Shown here: positions 17,132 through 25,681 of the stretch, piece after piece
Layout of the letters: each line of letters opens with the position of its first letter
Position numbering within the stretch: the stretch's first letter is position 1
Assembly: GCF_052076105.1 (NCBI RefSeq)
Contig: NZ_CP197245.1
Span: 1 to 64,000, forward strand
Source: Tardiphaga sp052076105
Lineage (GTDB): Bacteria; Pseudomonadota; Alphaproteobacteria; Rhizobiales; Xanthobacteraceae
Length of the DNA: 64,000 nt
Direction of reading: 5' to 3'
Translations under genes and position numbers: made by a program
Notes under the pieces: generated by a model
Databases searched by the model: none
Seen by the model: the letters and a program-made list of their open reading frames with translations, nothing else
Told to the model about the DNA's origin: nothing

Positions 17132-18237
17132 CAGACGTCTCGCGCCTCAAAGTCGATCCGCGGATCGATCCACATATAGGCCAGATCGGACAGCAGATTC
17201 ACCACCAGGCCGACCAGCGAGAAGATGAACAGCGTGCCGAACACCACGGGATAATCGCGATTGAGTACGCTCTCGAAACCGAGGAGGCCGAGCCCATCGA
17301 GCGAGAAGATCGTTTCGATCAGCAGCGAGCCGGAGAAGAAGGCGTGGATAAATGCGCCGGGGAAGCCGGCGATGACAATCAGCATGGCATTGCGGAAGAT
17401 GTGATTGTAGAGCACCTGCCGCTCATTGCAGCCCTTGGCACGCGCGGTCATCACATATTGCTTGCGAATTTCATCGAGGAACGAGTTCTTGGTCAGCAGT
17501 GTCATGGTGGCGAAGGCGCCGAGCACCATCGAGACCAGCGGCAGTGTCATGTGCCAGAAATAGTCGATGATCTTCCAGTACCACGGGAACTGGCTCCAGC
17601 CATCGGAAGTCAGTCCGCGCAACGGGAAGATGCTCCAAAACGATCCGCCCGAGAACAGGATGATCAGAAGGATCGCGAACAGGAAGCCTGGGATAGCAAA
17701 GCCGACGATGATGACAGCGGAGGTCCAGGTGTCGAAGCGGGAGCCGTCCCGCACAGCCTTGCGAATGCCGAGCGGGATCGAAATCAGATAAGTGATCAGC
17801 ATCATCCAGATGCCGAGCGACATCGAGACGGGCAGCTTCTCCTTGATCAGCTGCAACACAGTGGTGTCGCGGAAATAGCTCTTGCCGAAATCGAAGCGGG
17901 CGAAATTCCACAGCATCAGCGCGAAGCGTTCCGGCGCAGGCTTGTCGAAACCGAACTGCTTCTCCAGGCTCTTGACGAAATCCGGGTCGAGGCCTTGCGC
18001 GCCGCGATATTTCGAATTCACCGCGTCGCCAGCAGCGCCCGGTTGCGCGCGGTTGCCGAAGTCACCGCCAGACGAGCCGGAGACGCGCGACGCGCCGGTG
18101 TCGGCGCCGCTGAGCTGCGCGATCACGCGCTCGACGGGACCGCCCGGCGCGAATTGCACCACGACGAACGAGACGAACAGAATTCCCAGCAGCGTGGGAA
18201 ACATCAGCAGCACGCGCCGTGCGATATATGCGCCCAT
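17131..18237 (-). CDS. yejB: ABC transporter permease YejB
   Basis: 368-aa DppB/OppB-type permease. It begins MGAYIARRVLLMFPTLLGIL with the first TM helix at once. A periplasmic segment contains the gene-family insertion with GLDPDFVKSLEKQFGFDKPA, and the EAA-type loop is QYVMTARAKGCNERQVLYNH. The longer open frame to 18408 adds a Cys/Pro-rich stretch overlapping the upstream binding-protein gene and is not credible. The start lies one base past the stop of the preceding gene. It forms the transmembrane core with YejE. Confidence 0.95.
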   Translation of the reverse strand: MGAYIARRVLLMFPTLLGILFVSFVVVQFAPGGPVERVIAQLSGADTGASRVSGSSGGDFGNRAQPGAAGDAVNSKYRGAQGLDPDFVKSLEKQFGFDKPAPERFALMLWNFARFDFGKSYFRDTTVLQLIKEKLPVSMSLGIWMMLITYLISIPLGIRKAVRDGSRFDTWTSAVIIVGFAIPGFLFAILLIILFSGGSFWSIFPLRGLTSDGWSQFPWYWKIIDYFWHMTLPLVSMVLGAFATMTLLTKNSFLDEIRKQYVMTARAKGCNERQVLYNHIFRNAMLIVIAGFPGAFIHAFFSGSLLIETIFSLDGLGLLGFESVLNRDYPVVFGTLFIFSLVGLVVNLLSDLAYMWIDPRIDFEARDV

Positions 18238-18238
18238 G

Positions 18239-20095
18239 CTATTTGGCCTGCTCGCTTGAAGGTTTTGCGGAAGCCCACCACAGATCGGGGGCACCGACGC
18301 CGATATATTTCGGCAGATTGGCGGGATGGCCGAACACATCCCAATAGGCCACGCGATGCGACGCCGAATACCATTGCGGCACCCAGTAGCGGCCGGCACG
18401 AATGACACGATCCAGCGCCCGCGCTGCGAAGACGAGCTTCGGCCGCGTATCGGCGGCGATGACTTCGTTCATCAGCGCATCGACGACGGGATCGGAAATG
18501 CCGGCGAGATTGTTCGAGCCTTTGGTGGCTGCCGACTGCATCGAGAAGAACGAACGCAGGGAATCACCGGGGATGGTCGAGAAGCTGAAGCGTTCGATGG
18601 CCGCGTCGAAGTCGAAATCGTCGCGGCGTGCGCGGAACTGCACGGGATCGACAAGGCGCACACTGGCCTCAATGCCGAGCGTGCCGAGATTCTTGATATA
18701 GGGCATGTGATGCGCCTGGAAAGCAGGCTCATCGAGCAGAAACTCGACTTTGAACGGCTCACCCTGCGCGGTCATGCGCTTGCCGTCCTTCATCACGCAG
18801 CCGGCATCGTTCAGGAGCTGGATCGCCTTGCGCAGCAGCGTACGGTCCTGACCCGAGCCGTCCGATGTCGGCGGCAGATAGGGATCACCGAACACTTCGC
18901 TCGACACCTTGTCACGGAACGGCTCCAGCAATGCGAGCTCTTCCGACGACGGCTTACCGACTGCCATCAGGTCCGAGTTCTGGAACGGCGACACCGTGCG
19001 CACATAGGCGCCGTACATGATGGTCTTGTTGGTCCATTCGAAATCAAATGCGTTACCGAGCGCCTCACGCACGCGCGGATCCTTGAACTTGGCGCGGCGT
19101 GTATTGAGGAACCAGCCCTGCGCACCGGACGGCGTATCGTCAGGCAACATTTCCTGCTTGACCCGACCATCCTTCACGGCAGGGAAATCGTAACGCGTAT
19201 TCCAGATGCGCGAGGTGAACTCCTCGCGATACAGATAATTGCGGCCGGTGAAGCCTTCGAAAGCCACGTCGCGGTCACGATAGAAATCGAACCGGACCGT
19301 ATCGAAATTATAGCTACCGCGATTGACCGGCAGGTCTGCTGCCCACCAATCCCTCACGCGGTCGAACTCGATGTAACGCCCGACCTCGAAGCGGCCGACC
19401 TTGTAGGGACCGCTCCCGAGCGGAGCCTCCAGCGAGGACTCGTCGAACGCGCGCTTGTCGTAATAGGCCTGCGAGAAGATCGGCATCCCGGCCACGAACA
19501 GAGGAACGTCGCGACCACGCTTCTCGGCGAAAGTCACCACCAGCGTCACATCATCGACCGCTTCGGCCTTCACCATGTCGCGCATCTGCTGCGTGATGAT
19601 GGGATGGCCCTTGGTCTTCAGCGCCGTCAGCGAGAAGGCCGCATCGCGCGCGGTGAGCTTGCTGCCGTCATGGAAGCGCGCCTCGGGCCGCAGCGTAAAA
19701 CGATAGGTCAGACCATCGGCGGAAATTTGAACGGTCTTCGCGACCAGCCCATACATCGCATCGGGCTCGTCGCCGGCGCGCACCATCAGCGGCGCAAAAG
19801 TCATGCCCATGCCCTGCGCGCCATCGCCCTTCAGAATATAGGCGTTTAGCGAGTTAAAGGTCTGGAACGACTGGTTGAACGCGCGGCTCGACGGCACCGT
19901 CGAGAAGGCGCCGCCTTTCGGCGCCGTGACGTTAACGTAGTCGAAATTCGGAAAATCCGCGGGATACTTCAGATCGCCGAAGGCCGACATGCCGTGCGAT
20001 TCACTTGGAGCCTGCGCCAGTGCGGGACTGAAGCGTGACGCCGCGATGGCGCCGATCCCGAGACCCAGCACGTGCCGACGATTGAGCTGCGCCAT
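18239..20095 (-). CDS. Extracellular solute-binding protein, family 5 (YejA-like, second copy)
   Basis: Periplasmic peptide-binding protein of the SBP_bac_5 family, 618 aa from ATG 20095 (GAGGAG about ten bases upstream). A twin-arginine-like signal (NRRHVLGLGIGAIAASRF) ends near ALA|QAP. The body has the YejA-type opening GDLKYPADFPNFDYVN and the ligand-domain block FTLRPEARFHDGSKLTARD. It is a paralogue of the next gene upstream: both share KYPADF-FDYVN-APKGG, LxAxxxxHDGK/S and the terminal NLPKYIGVGAP/PPKYGQSGFP blocks, but they are clearly diverged. Two binding proteins feeding one permease suggest a broadened ligand range. Confidence 0.92.
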   Translation of the reverse strand: MAQLNRRHVLGLGIGAIAASRFSPALAQAPSESHGMSAFGDLKYPADFPNFDYVNVTAPKGGAFSTVPSSRAFNQSFQTFNSLNAYILKGDGAQGMGMTFAPLMVRAGDEPDAMYGLVAKTVQISADGLTYRFTLRPEARFHDGSKLTARDAAFSLTALKTKGHPIITQQMRDMVKAEAVDDVTLVVTFAEKRGRDVPLFVAGMPIFSQAYYDKRAFDESSLEAPLGSGPYKVGRFEVGRYIEFDRVRDWWAADLPVNRGSYNFDTVRFDFYRDRDVAFEGFTGRNYLYREEFTSRIWNTRYDFPAVKDGRVKQEMLPDDTPSGAQGWFLNTRRAKFKDPRVREALGNAFDFEWTNKTIMYGAYVRTVSPFQNSDLMAVGKPSSEELALLEPFRDKVSSEVFGDPYLPPTSDGSGQDRTLLRKAIQLLNDAGCVMKDGKRMTAQGEPFKVEFLLDEPAFQAHHMPYIKNLGTLGIEASVRLVDPVQFRARRDDFDFDAAIERFSFSTIPGDSLRSFFSMQSAATKGSNNLAGISDPVVDALMNEVIAADTRPKLVFAARALDRVIRAGRYWVPQWYSASHRVAYWDVFGHPANLPKYIGVGAPDLWWASAKPSSEQAK

Positions 20096-20109
20096 GCGCG
20101 ATGTGCTCC

Positions 20110-22011
20110 TCAAGAGCGCTTGCCGATCTTCGCGGCCCTGTCAGCGTCGTACCACCAGATGGCGGGGAAACCCGACTGCCCGTATTTCGGTGGCTCGGCC
20201 GGACGACCGAAGCGATCCCAGCGCGCCGTGCGAACCTTGTTGTAGGTCCATTGCGGCACCACGAAATGATTCCACAGTAGCACGCGATCCAGCGCCTTGG
20301 TCGCAGCCACCAGGTCGTCCCGGTCCCTGGTGAAGATCACGCGATCGATCAGCTTGTCGATCGCGGGATTCTTGATGCCGACAATGTTGCGCGAGCCAGC
20401 CATATCGGCAGCCTGCGAGCCCCAGAATTCACGCTGCTCGTTACCGGGCGACAGCGACTCCGGCCAGGACGACACGACGACGTCGAAATCCCAGCTACGC
20501 AGCCGGTTCTCGTATTGCGTGGCGTCGATGGTGCGAACCGACACGCCGATGCCGAGACGTTCCAGCGATGGCTTGAAGAACAGCATCACGCGTTCGAAGG
20601 ATGGATCCTCGCCGAGCAATTCCAGCTCAAACGGTGCACCAGTCTTGGCATTGACTAGCTTGCGGTCACGAACTTCGTAGCCCGCTTCCTTGAACAGTTG
20701 CAGCGCTTCGCGAAGATTGCCGCGCACATTTTCAGCACTGCCGCCGACCGGATTCGTATAGGGCTTGGTGAATACTTCCGGCGGCACCTCGGCACGCACG
20801 GTTTCCAAAATCTCCAGCTCCTTGCCTTCCGGCAGACCAGACGACGCGAGCTCGGTGCCGTCGAAATAGCTGGAGATGCGCTTGTACTGACCGAAGAAGA
20901 TCTGCTTGTTCATCTCCTCGAAGTCGAACGCATAGTTCAGCGCGCGGCGAACGCGCGGATCCTTGAATTTGTCGCGGCGAATATTAAGCGCAAAACCCTG
21001 CATGATGCCGGACGAACGATTCAAAAATTCCTCGAGCAGCACTTTCTTCTCGGCCACTGCGGGGAAGTCATAGGCGGTCGCCCAGTTCTTCGCGCTGTTC
21101 TCGGTGCGCCAATCGACCTGATCGCCCTTGAAGGCTTCGAGTGCGACGGTGCCGTCGCGGAAATATTCGTAGCGCAACTCATCGAAATTATTGCGACCCA
21201 TATTCACATTGAGGTCGCGGCCCCAATAGTCCTTCACACGCTCAACGGATACCGAACGACCCGGCACGAATTCCTTGATGCGATAGGCGGCGCTGCCGAG
21301 CGGCGCTTCCAGTGTGGTGCTGCCGATGTCACGCTTGGCGCCGGAGGCGTTTGTGCCCTCCCACCAATGCTTGGGCAGTACCGTGAGCTGGCCGACGATC
21401 TGCGGCAATTCGCGGTTGCCGGGCGCGTCGAAGGTGAACTTGATCTCGCGGTCGCCGACCTTCTCGGCTTTCACCACATGACGGTAATAGGCCGAATATT
21501 GCGGGTGATATTTCTTGAAGGACTCCAGCGAAAAGATCACGTCCTCGGGGGTCACTGGCTTGCCGTCGTGCCATTTGGCATTCGCGCGCAGGCGGTAGGA
21601 CACCGAAGAGTAATCCTCGGGATGGCTGACGGCTTCGGCGAGCAGGCCGTATTCGGTCGAGACCTCGTCCAGCGACGCTGTCGTGAGCGACTCGTAGATC
21701 AGCCCGACGGCGCCCGCGATGTTGCCCTTCACGCCGGCCACCGCGATGTTGAAATTATCGAAGGTACCGATCGCGATCTGGCGCACGGTGCCGCCCTTGG
21801 GCGCTTCCGGATTGACGTAGTCAAAGCGCTTGAAGTCCGCCGGATACTTGATCTCGCCGAACAGCGACAGCGCATGGCGCCATTCTGCACCTCTAGCCGT
21901 AGACTGGGCACTTGCTGTACCGATGACGGAGAGGCTGCCTACGCCACCGATGACAGGGGCAAGTGCGGCGAAGGCGCTGGTCTGGAGAAGGCGGCGTCGG
22001 GAAATCGTCAA
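20110..22011 (-). CDS. Extracellular solute-binding protein, family 5 (YejA-like, first copy)
   Basis: First gene of the yej operon; periplasmic oligopeptide/muropeptide-type binding protein. A TTG start at 22011 gives 633 aa beginning MTISRRRLLQTSAFAALAPV, a twin-arginine signal ending TASA|QST, and has AGGAT eight bases upstream. The longest frame (GTG 22104) would add 31 unusual residues. The mature part opens GEIKYPADFKRFDYVNPEAP and contains YRLRANAKWHDGKPVTPEDV, typical of the family. The stop lies 14 bp before the paralogous binding-protein gene. The start is less certain than the function. Confidence 0.9.
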   Translation of the reverse strand: MTISRRRLLQTSAFAALAPVIGGVGSLSVIGTASAQSTARGAEWRHALSLFGEIKYPADFKRFDYVNPEAPKGGTVRQIAIGTFDNFNIAVAGVKGNIAGAVGLIYESLTTASLDEVSTEYGLLAEAVSHPEDYSSVSYRLRANAKWHDGKPVTPEDVIFSLESFKKYHPQYSAYYRHVVKAEKVGDREIKFTFDAPGNRELPQIVGQLTVLPKHWWEGTNASGAKRDIGSTTLEAPLGSAAYRIKEFVPGRSVSVERVKDYWGRDLNVNMGRNNFDELRYEYFRDGTVALEAFKGDQVDWRTENSAKNWATAYDFPAVAEKKVLLEEFLNRSSGIMQGFALNIRRDKFKDPRVRRALNYAFDFEEMNKQIFFGQYKRISSYFDGTELASSGLPEGKELEILETVRAEVPPEVFTKPYTNPVGGSAENVRGNLREALQLFKEAGYEVRDRKLVNAKTGAPFELELLGEDPSFERVMLFFKPSLERLGIGVSVRTIDATQYENRLRSWDFDVVVSSWPESLSPGNEQREFWGSQAADMAGSRNIVGIKNPAIDKLIDRVIFTRDRDDLVAATKALDRVLLWNHFVVPQWTYNKVRTARWDRFGRPAEPPKYGQSGFPAIWWYDADRAAKIGKRS

Positions 22012-22175
22012 TGTGCTGAATCCTGTGAACCGAAGCAGTCTATTAGAACGGCCATATAAGGCGAGGGTTCGACCGATTATGCCGGCTTTTCCGCAGGATA
22101 CCACCCGTCACGCCGGTTGCATCCTAACGCCTTGCGGCCAAACGTCCCGCTTAAGCTTTGGTAATGCAGATACGA

Positions 22176-22202
22176 AAACGGCCAGGCTGAGCCTGGCCGT
22201 TT
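22176..22202 (-). terminator. Intrinsic terminator after cycM
   Basis: Perfect 12-bp stem AAACGGCCAGGC / GCCTGGCCGTTT with a three-base loop, ending in TTTT on the minus strand. It sits 44 bp beyond the cycM stop and upstream of the yej operon, insulating the two. Confidence 0.88.
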
Positions 22203-22245
22203 AATCGATGATAAATTACCAAGAAACAGCGTTACGACGCCGTCC

Positions 22246-22794
22246 TCATTTCGCCGCAGTGGGCAGCGGCACCGGCTTATCGGCGAGAGTTGCCAGATAG
22301 GCGATCACGTCGGCGCGCTCGCTATCCTTTTGAATGCCGGCGAAGCCCATGGCCGTCCCCGGCACGGTGCCCTTCGGATTGGCGATGAACTTGTTCAGCT
22401 CCTCGAAGGTCCAGGTGCCGCCCTTGGCCTTCATGGCCGCCGAGAAGTTGAACCCGGCTTTGCCTTCGCCCACCTTCTCATTGACGACGCCGAACAGGTT
22501 CGGGCCAACGCGGTTCGGGCCGCCCTTTTCGAACGTATGGCAGGCGGCGCACTTCTTGGCCGCGGTTGAGCCCTTCTCGACCGAAGCGGTCTGCAGCAGC
22601 TTCTCGATCGGTTCGGACGGCGCAGCAGCCGCCTTGGCACCGCCGGCAGCCTCTTCCTTCACGGCAATATCAAAGCCGGGCTTTTCCAAATGCCTCGGCG
22701 AAAACACGGCCTGGGCGGTGAAATTCGTCACCATCAGAACCAGGCAGGTGCCGAGAATGGCGCCCATAATCTTGTTGAGTTCGAAGGAGTCCAT
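22246..22794 (-). CDS. cycM: Membrane-anchored cytochrome c (CycM type)
   Basis: 182-aa cytochrome c anchored by an uncleaved N-terminal helix (IMGAILGTCLVLMVTNFTAQ). An Ala/Lys-rich linker leads to a class I cytochrome c domain with haem site CAACH near residue 81 and the distal Met ligand in PGTAMGFAG near residue 148. Length and topology match Bradyrhizobium CycM, which passes electrons from the bc1 complex to the aa3-type oxidase; this function is inferred by family. It is monocistronic, with a strong terminator downstream. Confidence 0.92.
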   Translation of the reverse strand: MDSFELNKIMGAILGTCLVLMVTNFTAQAVFSPRHLEKPGFDIAVKEEAAGGAKAAAAPSEPIEKLLQTASVEKGSTAAKKCAACHTFEKGGPNRVGPNLFGVVNEKVGEGKAGFNFSAAMKAKGGTWTFEELNKFIANPKGTVPGTAMGFAGIQKDSERADVIAYLATLADKPVPLPTAAK

Positions 22795-23002
22795 AGTCGA
22801 AAAGCCCCACGCCGTTTTAGGTCATTGGAAGGCCGCTCCAACGGCCTCGACACACTCAGGAATCACGTTCCTGCGGCCCTTGGGCCTGCCGTTTTGAGAT
22901 AACGGTTTGCCCATCCTCTGGCAACCCGTATAAACGCCGCGCCCTTTGATCTGCATCATACTTTTCGGGGGGAAGATCACTGGAATCCAAGCCGATTTTG
23001 CC

Positions 23003-23743
23003 ATGACAGACCCACGCACCCTGGTGCTCATTCCTGCCCGGATGGCCGCCACCCGCCTGCCCGGCAAGCCGCTGCTCGATATTGGCGGGCTACCGATGAT
23101 CGTGCATGTGGCCCAACGCGCCAAAGAGGCCGGTCTGGGCCGTGTCGCCATCGCCACCGATACCGCAGACATCGCCGAGGCCGTCACGGCCCGTGGGTTC
23201 GAGGCCGTCATGACCTCCCCGGACCATCCGTCGGGCTCCGACCGGATTTTTGAGGCCCTGTGCAAACTCGATCCGGGCGGACAGGTCCAGACCATCGTCA
23301 ATGTCCAGGGCGACCTGCCCACTATTCCGCCCGGCGACATAAGCGCCGCGGTGCGCCTGCTCAACGACCCCACCATCGACATCGCGACGCTGGCGACCGA
23401 GATCCACAAGGACGAGGAACACACCAATCCGAGCGTGGTGAAGCTGATCGGCTCGCCGGCCGGGCCTAACCGGCTGCGCGCGCTGTATTTCACCCGCGCC
23501 ACGGCGCCTTATGGCGACGGGCCCCGTTACCATCATATCGGACTCTACGCCTATCGGCGCGCCGCACTCGAAGGCTTCGTCAAGCTCGCGCCCTCGACGC
23601 TGGAGGTCCGCGAAAAGCTCGAACAGCTGCGCGCACTCGAAGCCGGCATGCGGATCGACGCGGCCATTGTCGACAGCGTTCCGCTCGGTGTGGATACCCC
23701 CGCCGATCTCGAAACCGCCCGCCGCCTGCTGGCAAAAACCTGA
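23003..23743 (+). CDS. kdsB: 3-deoxy-manno-octulosonate cytidylyltransferase
   Basis: Activates KDO to CMP-KDO for lipopolysaccharide inner-core synthesis. 246 aa from ATG 23003 (MTDPRTLVLIPARMAATRLP). Family signatures are LIPARMAATRLPGKPL (nucleotide loop), HPSGSDRIFEAL, the VNVQGDLPTIPP metal/CTP site, and HHIGLYAYRRAAL towards the C-terminus. An upstream in-frame ATG at 22946 would add 19 residues before the conserved N-terminal strand and is rejected. pheA follows after 21 bp, so they are probably co-transcribed. Confidence 0.95.
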   Translation: MTDPRTLVLIPARMAATRLPGKPLLDIGGLPMIVHVAQRAKEAGLGRVAIATDTADIAEAVTARGFEAVMTSPDHPSGSDRIFEALCKLDPGGQVQTIVNVQGDLPTIPPGDISAAVRLLNDPTIDIATLATEIHKDEEHTNPSVVKLIGSPAGPNRLRALYFTRATAPYGDGPRYHHIGLYAYRRAALEGFVKLAPSTLEVREKLEQLRALEAGMRIDAAIVDSVPLGVDTPADLETARRLLAKT

Positions 23744-23764
23744 GCGACTGATACAAGGCCCGCC

Positions 23765-24637
23765 ATGACCATTCCCAAAAATCAGATCATGAAGATCGCA
23801 TTCCAGGGCGAGCCCGGCGCCAATTCCCATATCGCCATCGTCGAGGCGTTCCCGAATGCCGAGCCGCTGCCCTGCGCCACCTTCGAGGATGCGCTGGCCG
23901 CGATCACTTCGGGCGAAGCCGATCTCGGCATGATCCCGATCGAGAACTCGATCGCCGGCCGCGTCGCCGACATCCATCATTTGTTGCCGGCATCCGGCCT
24001 GCATATCGTCGGCGAGTGGTTTCTGCCCATTCACCACCAGTTAATGGCGCTGCCCGGCACCAAGCTCACCGACATCAAGACGGTAGAGAGCCACGTCCAC
24101 GCGCTCGGCCAGTGCCGCCGCATCATTCGCAAGCTCGGTATCAAGGCCATCGTTGCCGCAGACACGGCCGGCTCGGCCCGCGCGATTGCAGAACGCGGCG
24201 ACAAGAGCTGCGCCTCTTTGGCCTCGCGCCTCGCCGCCGATATTTACGGGCTGGAAATTCTCGCCGAGGATGTCGAGGACGAGGATCACAACACCACGCG
24301 TTTCGTGATGCTGTCGAAGGACGCCAAGTGGGCACCGCAGGGCTCCGAACCGCTCGTCACGTCTTTTGTATTCCGCGTCCGCAACTTGCCCGCTGCGCTC
24401 TACAAGGCGCTTGGCGGTTTCGCCACCAACGGCGTCAACATGACCAAGCTGGAAAGCTACATGGTCGATGGCGAGTTCTTCGCCACGCAGTTCTATGCCG
24501 ATGTCGACGGCCATCCCGATGACCGGAGCCTCGCTTTCGCGCTCGAAGAGCTGAAGTTCTTCTCACGCGAATTCAGGATCGTCGGCGTCTATCCGGCGCA
24601 TCCGTTCCGCGCGACCTTCGGCGAGCCGACGAGTTAA
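23765..24637 (+). CDS. pheA: Prephenate dehydratase
   Basis: Monofunctional prephenate dehydratase converting prephenate to phenylpyruvate in phenylalanine synthesis; 290 aa. The catalytic domain (about 8-190) has IAFQGEPGANSHIA, the GEADLGMIPIENSIAGRV segment and the NTTRFVML motif containing the essential Thr-Arg-Phe. A C-terminal ACT domain (about 200-280) carries NLPAALYKALGGFATNGVNM and LESYMVDG, the ESRP-like region for phenylalanine feedback. An alternative ATG eight codons in (23789) also precedes the conserved start. No chorismate mutase domain is fused. Confidence 0.95.
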   Translation: MTIPKNQIMKIAFQGEPGANSHIAIVEAFPNAEPLPCATFEDALAAITSGEADLGMIPIENSIAGRVADIHHLLPASGLHIVGEWFLPIHHQLMALPGTKLTDIKTVESHVHALGQCRRIIRKLGIKAIVAADTAGSARAIAERGDKSCASLASRLAADIYGLEILAEDVEDEDHNTTRFVMLSKDAKWAPQGSEPLVTSFVFRVRNLPAALYKALGGFATNGVNMTKLESYMVDGEFFATQFYADVDGHPDDRSLAFALEELKFFSREFRIVGVYPAHPFRATFGEPTS

Positions 24638-24654
24638 ACTTACATCTTGCTGTC

Positions 24655-24707
24655 CGTCATGGCCGGACAAAGCGCGAAGCGCGGCTTCGCGCTGGCCGGG
24701 CATGACG
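24655..24707. repeat. Palindromic intergenic repeat (GTCATGCCCGG family, short form)
   Basis: Arms CGTCATGGCCGG and CCGGGCATGACG enclose a second hairpin GCGCGAAGC/GCTTCGCGC. It sits exactly between the convergent pheA and YCII genes and probably terminates both. Shares outer arms with the copies at 280, 38788 and 51113. Confidence 0.82.
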
Positions 24708-24711
24708 AGTT

Positions 24712-25119
24712 TTAAGACGCTGGCCGAACGTGATCTTCCAAACTGTGCGTCGCCGCCATCGGCGATCCCGGCAGGAATAACTGAACCGGCCGGATCTCAT
24801 AGACCGCAGTCGGATTGACGCGGCGCAGATCGCGCGCGGTCGCGATGGCGTCCTCGCGGGTGGCGCGATCGACGACATAGAAGCCGAGCAACTGCTCCTT
24901 GGTCTCCGCAAAGGGCCCATCGATGACCACGCCGGCACCGGGGCCGCGCAGGGTGAATGCGCCCTTGGTGCCGCCGAGCCGCGCAGCCGGACCCATCTGG
25001 CCATCGGCTGTCAGTTTCTCGTGAATCTCGTGAAGACCAGCCATCACGGCAGTGTCTTGATCGGCCGTCCAGGACACGACAACATCTTCGACGTGATAGG
25101 CTAGGATCGCATAGAGCAT
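24712..25119 (-). CDS. YCII-related domain protein
   Basis: 135-aa cytoplasmic protein of the YCII/DGPF family, a dimeric ferredoxin-like fold of poorly known function. It begins MLYAILAYHVEDVVVSW and has the family blocks GPAARLGGTKGAFTLR, the DGPF-type motif VIDGPFAETKEQLLGFYVVD, and a C-terminal YEIRPVQLF strand. In other genomes such proteins sit beside ECF sigma factors of the SigI/ECF41 type; none is next to it here. The neighbours are pheA (convergent) and a broken VOC gene upstream on the same strand. Confidence 0.88.
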   Translation of the reverse strand: MLYAILAYHVEDVVVSWTADQDTAVMAGLHEIHEKLTADGQMGPAARLGGTKGAFTLRGPGAGVVIDGPFAETKEQLLGFYVVDRATREDAIATARDLRRVNPTAVYEIRPVQLFLPGSPMAATHSLEDHVRPAS

Positions 25120-25196
25120 GGGTTATCCTCTGTTTCTTGGTGGCGCCGCCTCAAGGACGTTTCTGCAGTCCCGATTCCGACATTCCTCTCGAAACC

Positions 25197-25642
25197 TTAC
25201 GACGCCTCGCAGATCGACGCATCCACCGCAACCAGTTCGACGATATTGCCGTCCGGATCGGTGACGTAAATGGAGCGCCAGCCGATCCATCGGTGTTCGT
25301 AGGTGTTCGGCTTGAAACCTGCTTTTGTCAGGGCATCGAGAGCAGGCTGATAGTCCGATAACGCAATCTCCAACGCAAAGTGATGCAGAGTGGGCGCACG
25401 CAAATCGGGGCCAACCACTCTGTGTCATCACGATTGGACGGCTGATCGGCCCGGAAAAGACCGACGATTCGATGATGGCCTTCAAAGCCGTCCTCCACTT
25501 TGAGAAATACAATCCGATCGTCGAAGGCGCGGAGCAGACTAAGGCCCAGAACATCTCGGTAGAAGCTGATCGCGCGCGGCATATCGCTGACGCGCAAAAC
25601 GACTTCGCCAAGGCCACGCGGTGTCACCAGGGGCGCCATCAT
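25197..25642 (-). pseudogene. VOC/glyoxalase-family protein, frameshifted
   Basis: Two overlapping minus-strand frames together make one vicinal-oxygen-chelate protein of about 145 aa. The first (from ATG 25642, GGGAGGGG upstream) reads TPRGLGEVVLRVSDMPRAIS and continues to RADQPSNRDDTEW, then becomes nonsense. The second takes over near 25410-25420 with GPDLRAPTLHHFALEIALSD and runs to IYVTDPDGNIVELVAVD, the usual VOC ending. A single-base indel near 25410-25420 explains the break. Metal-ligand positions (His in LHHFALEI, Glu in DGNIVELV) survive in the second frame. Either a recent pseudogene or a sequencing error. Confidence 0.82.
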
Positions 25643-25681
25643 CCCCTCCCATTGTCGCGGCGCTCACTGATCTCGCTGCGC

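Noticed and set aside
25197..25642. Programmed frameshifting in the VOC gene
   Set aside because: No slippery heptamer followed by a stem was recognised at the junction, and VOC proteins are not known to use it; mutation or sequencing error is simpler.
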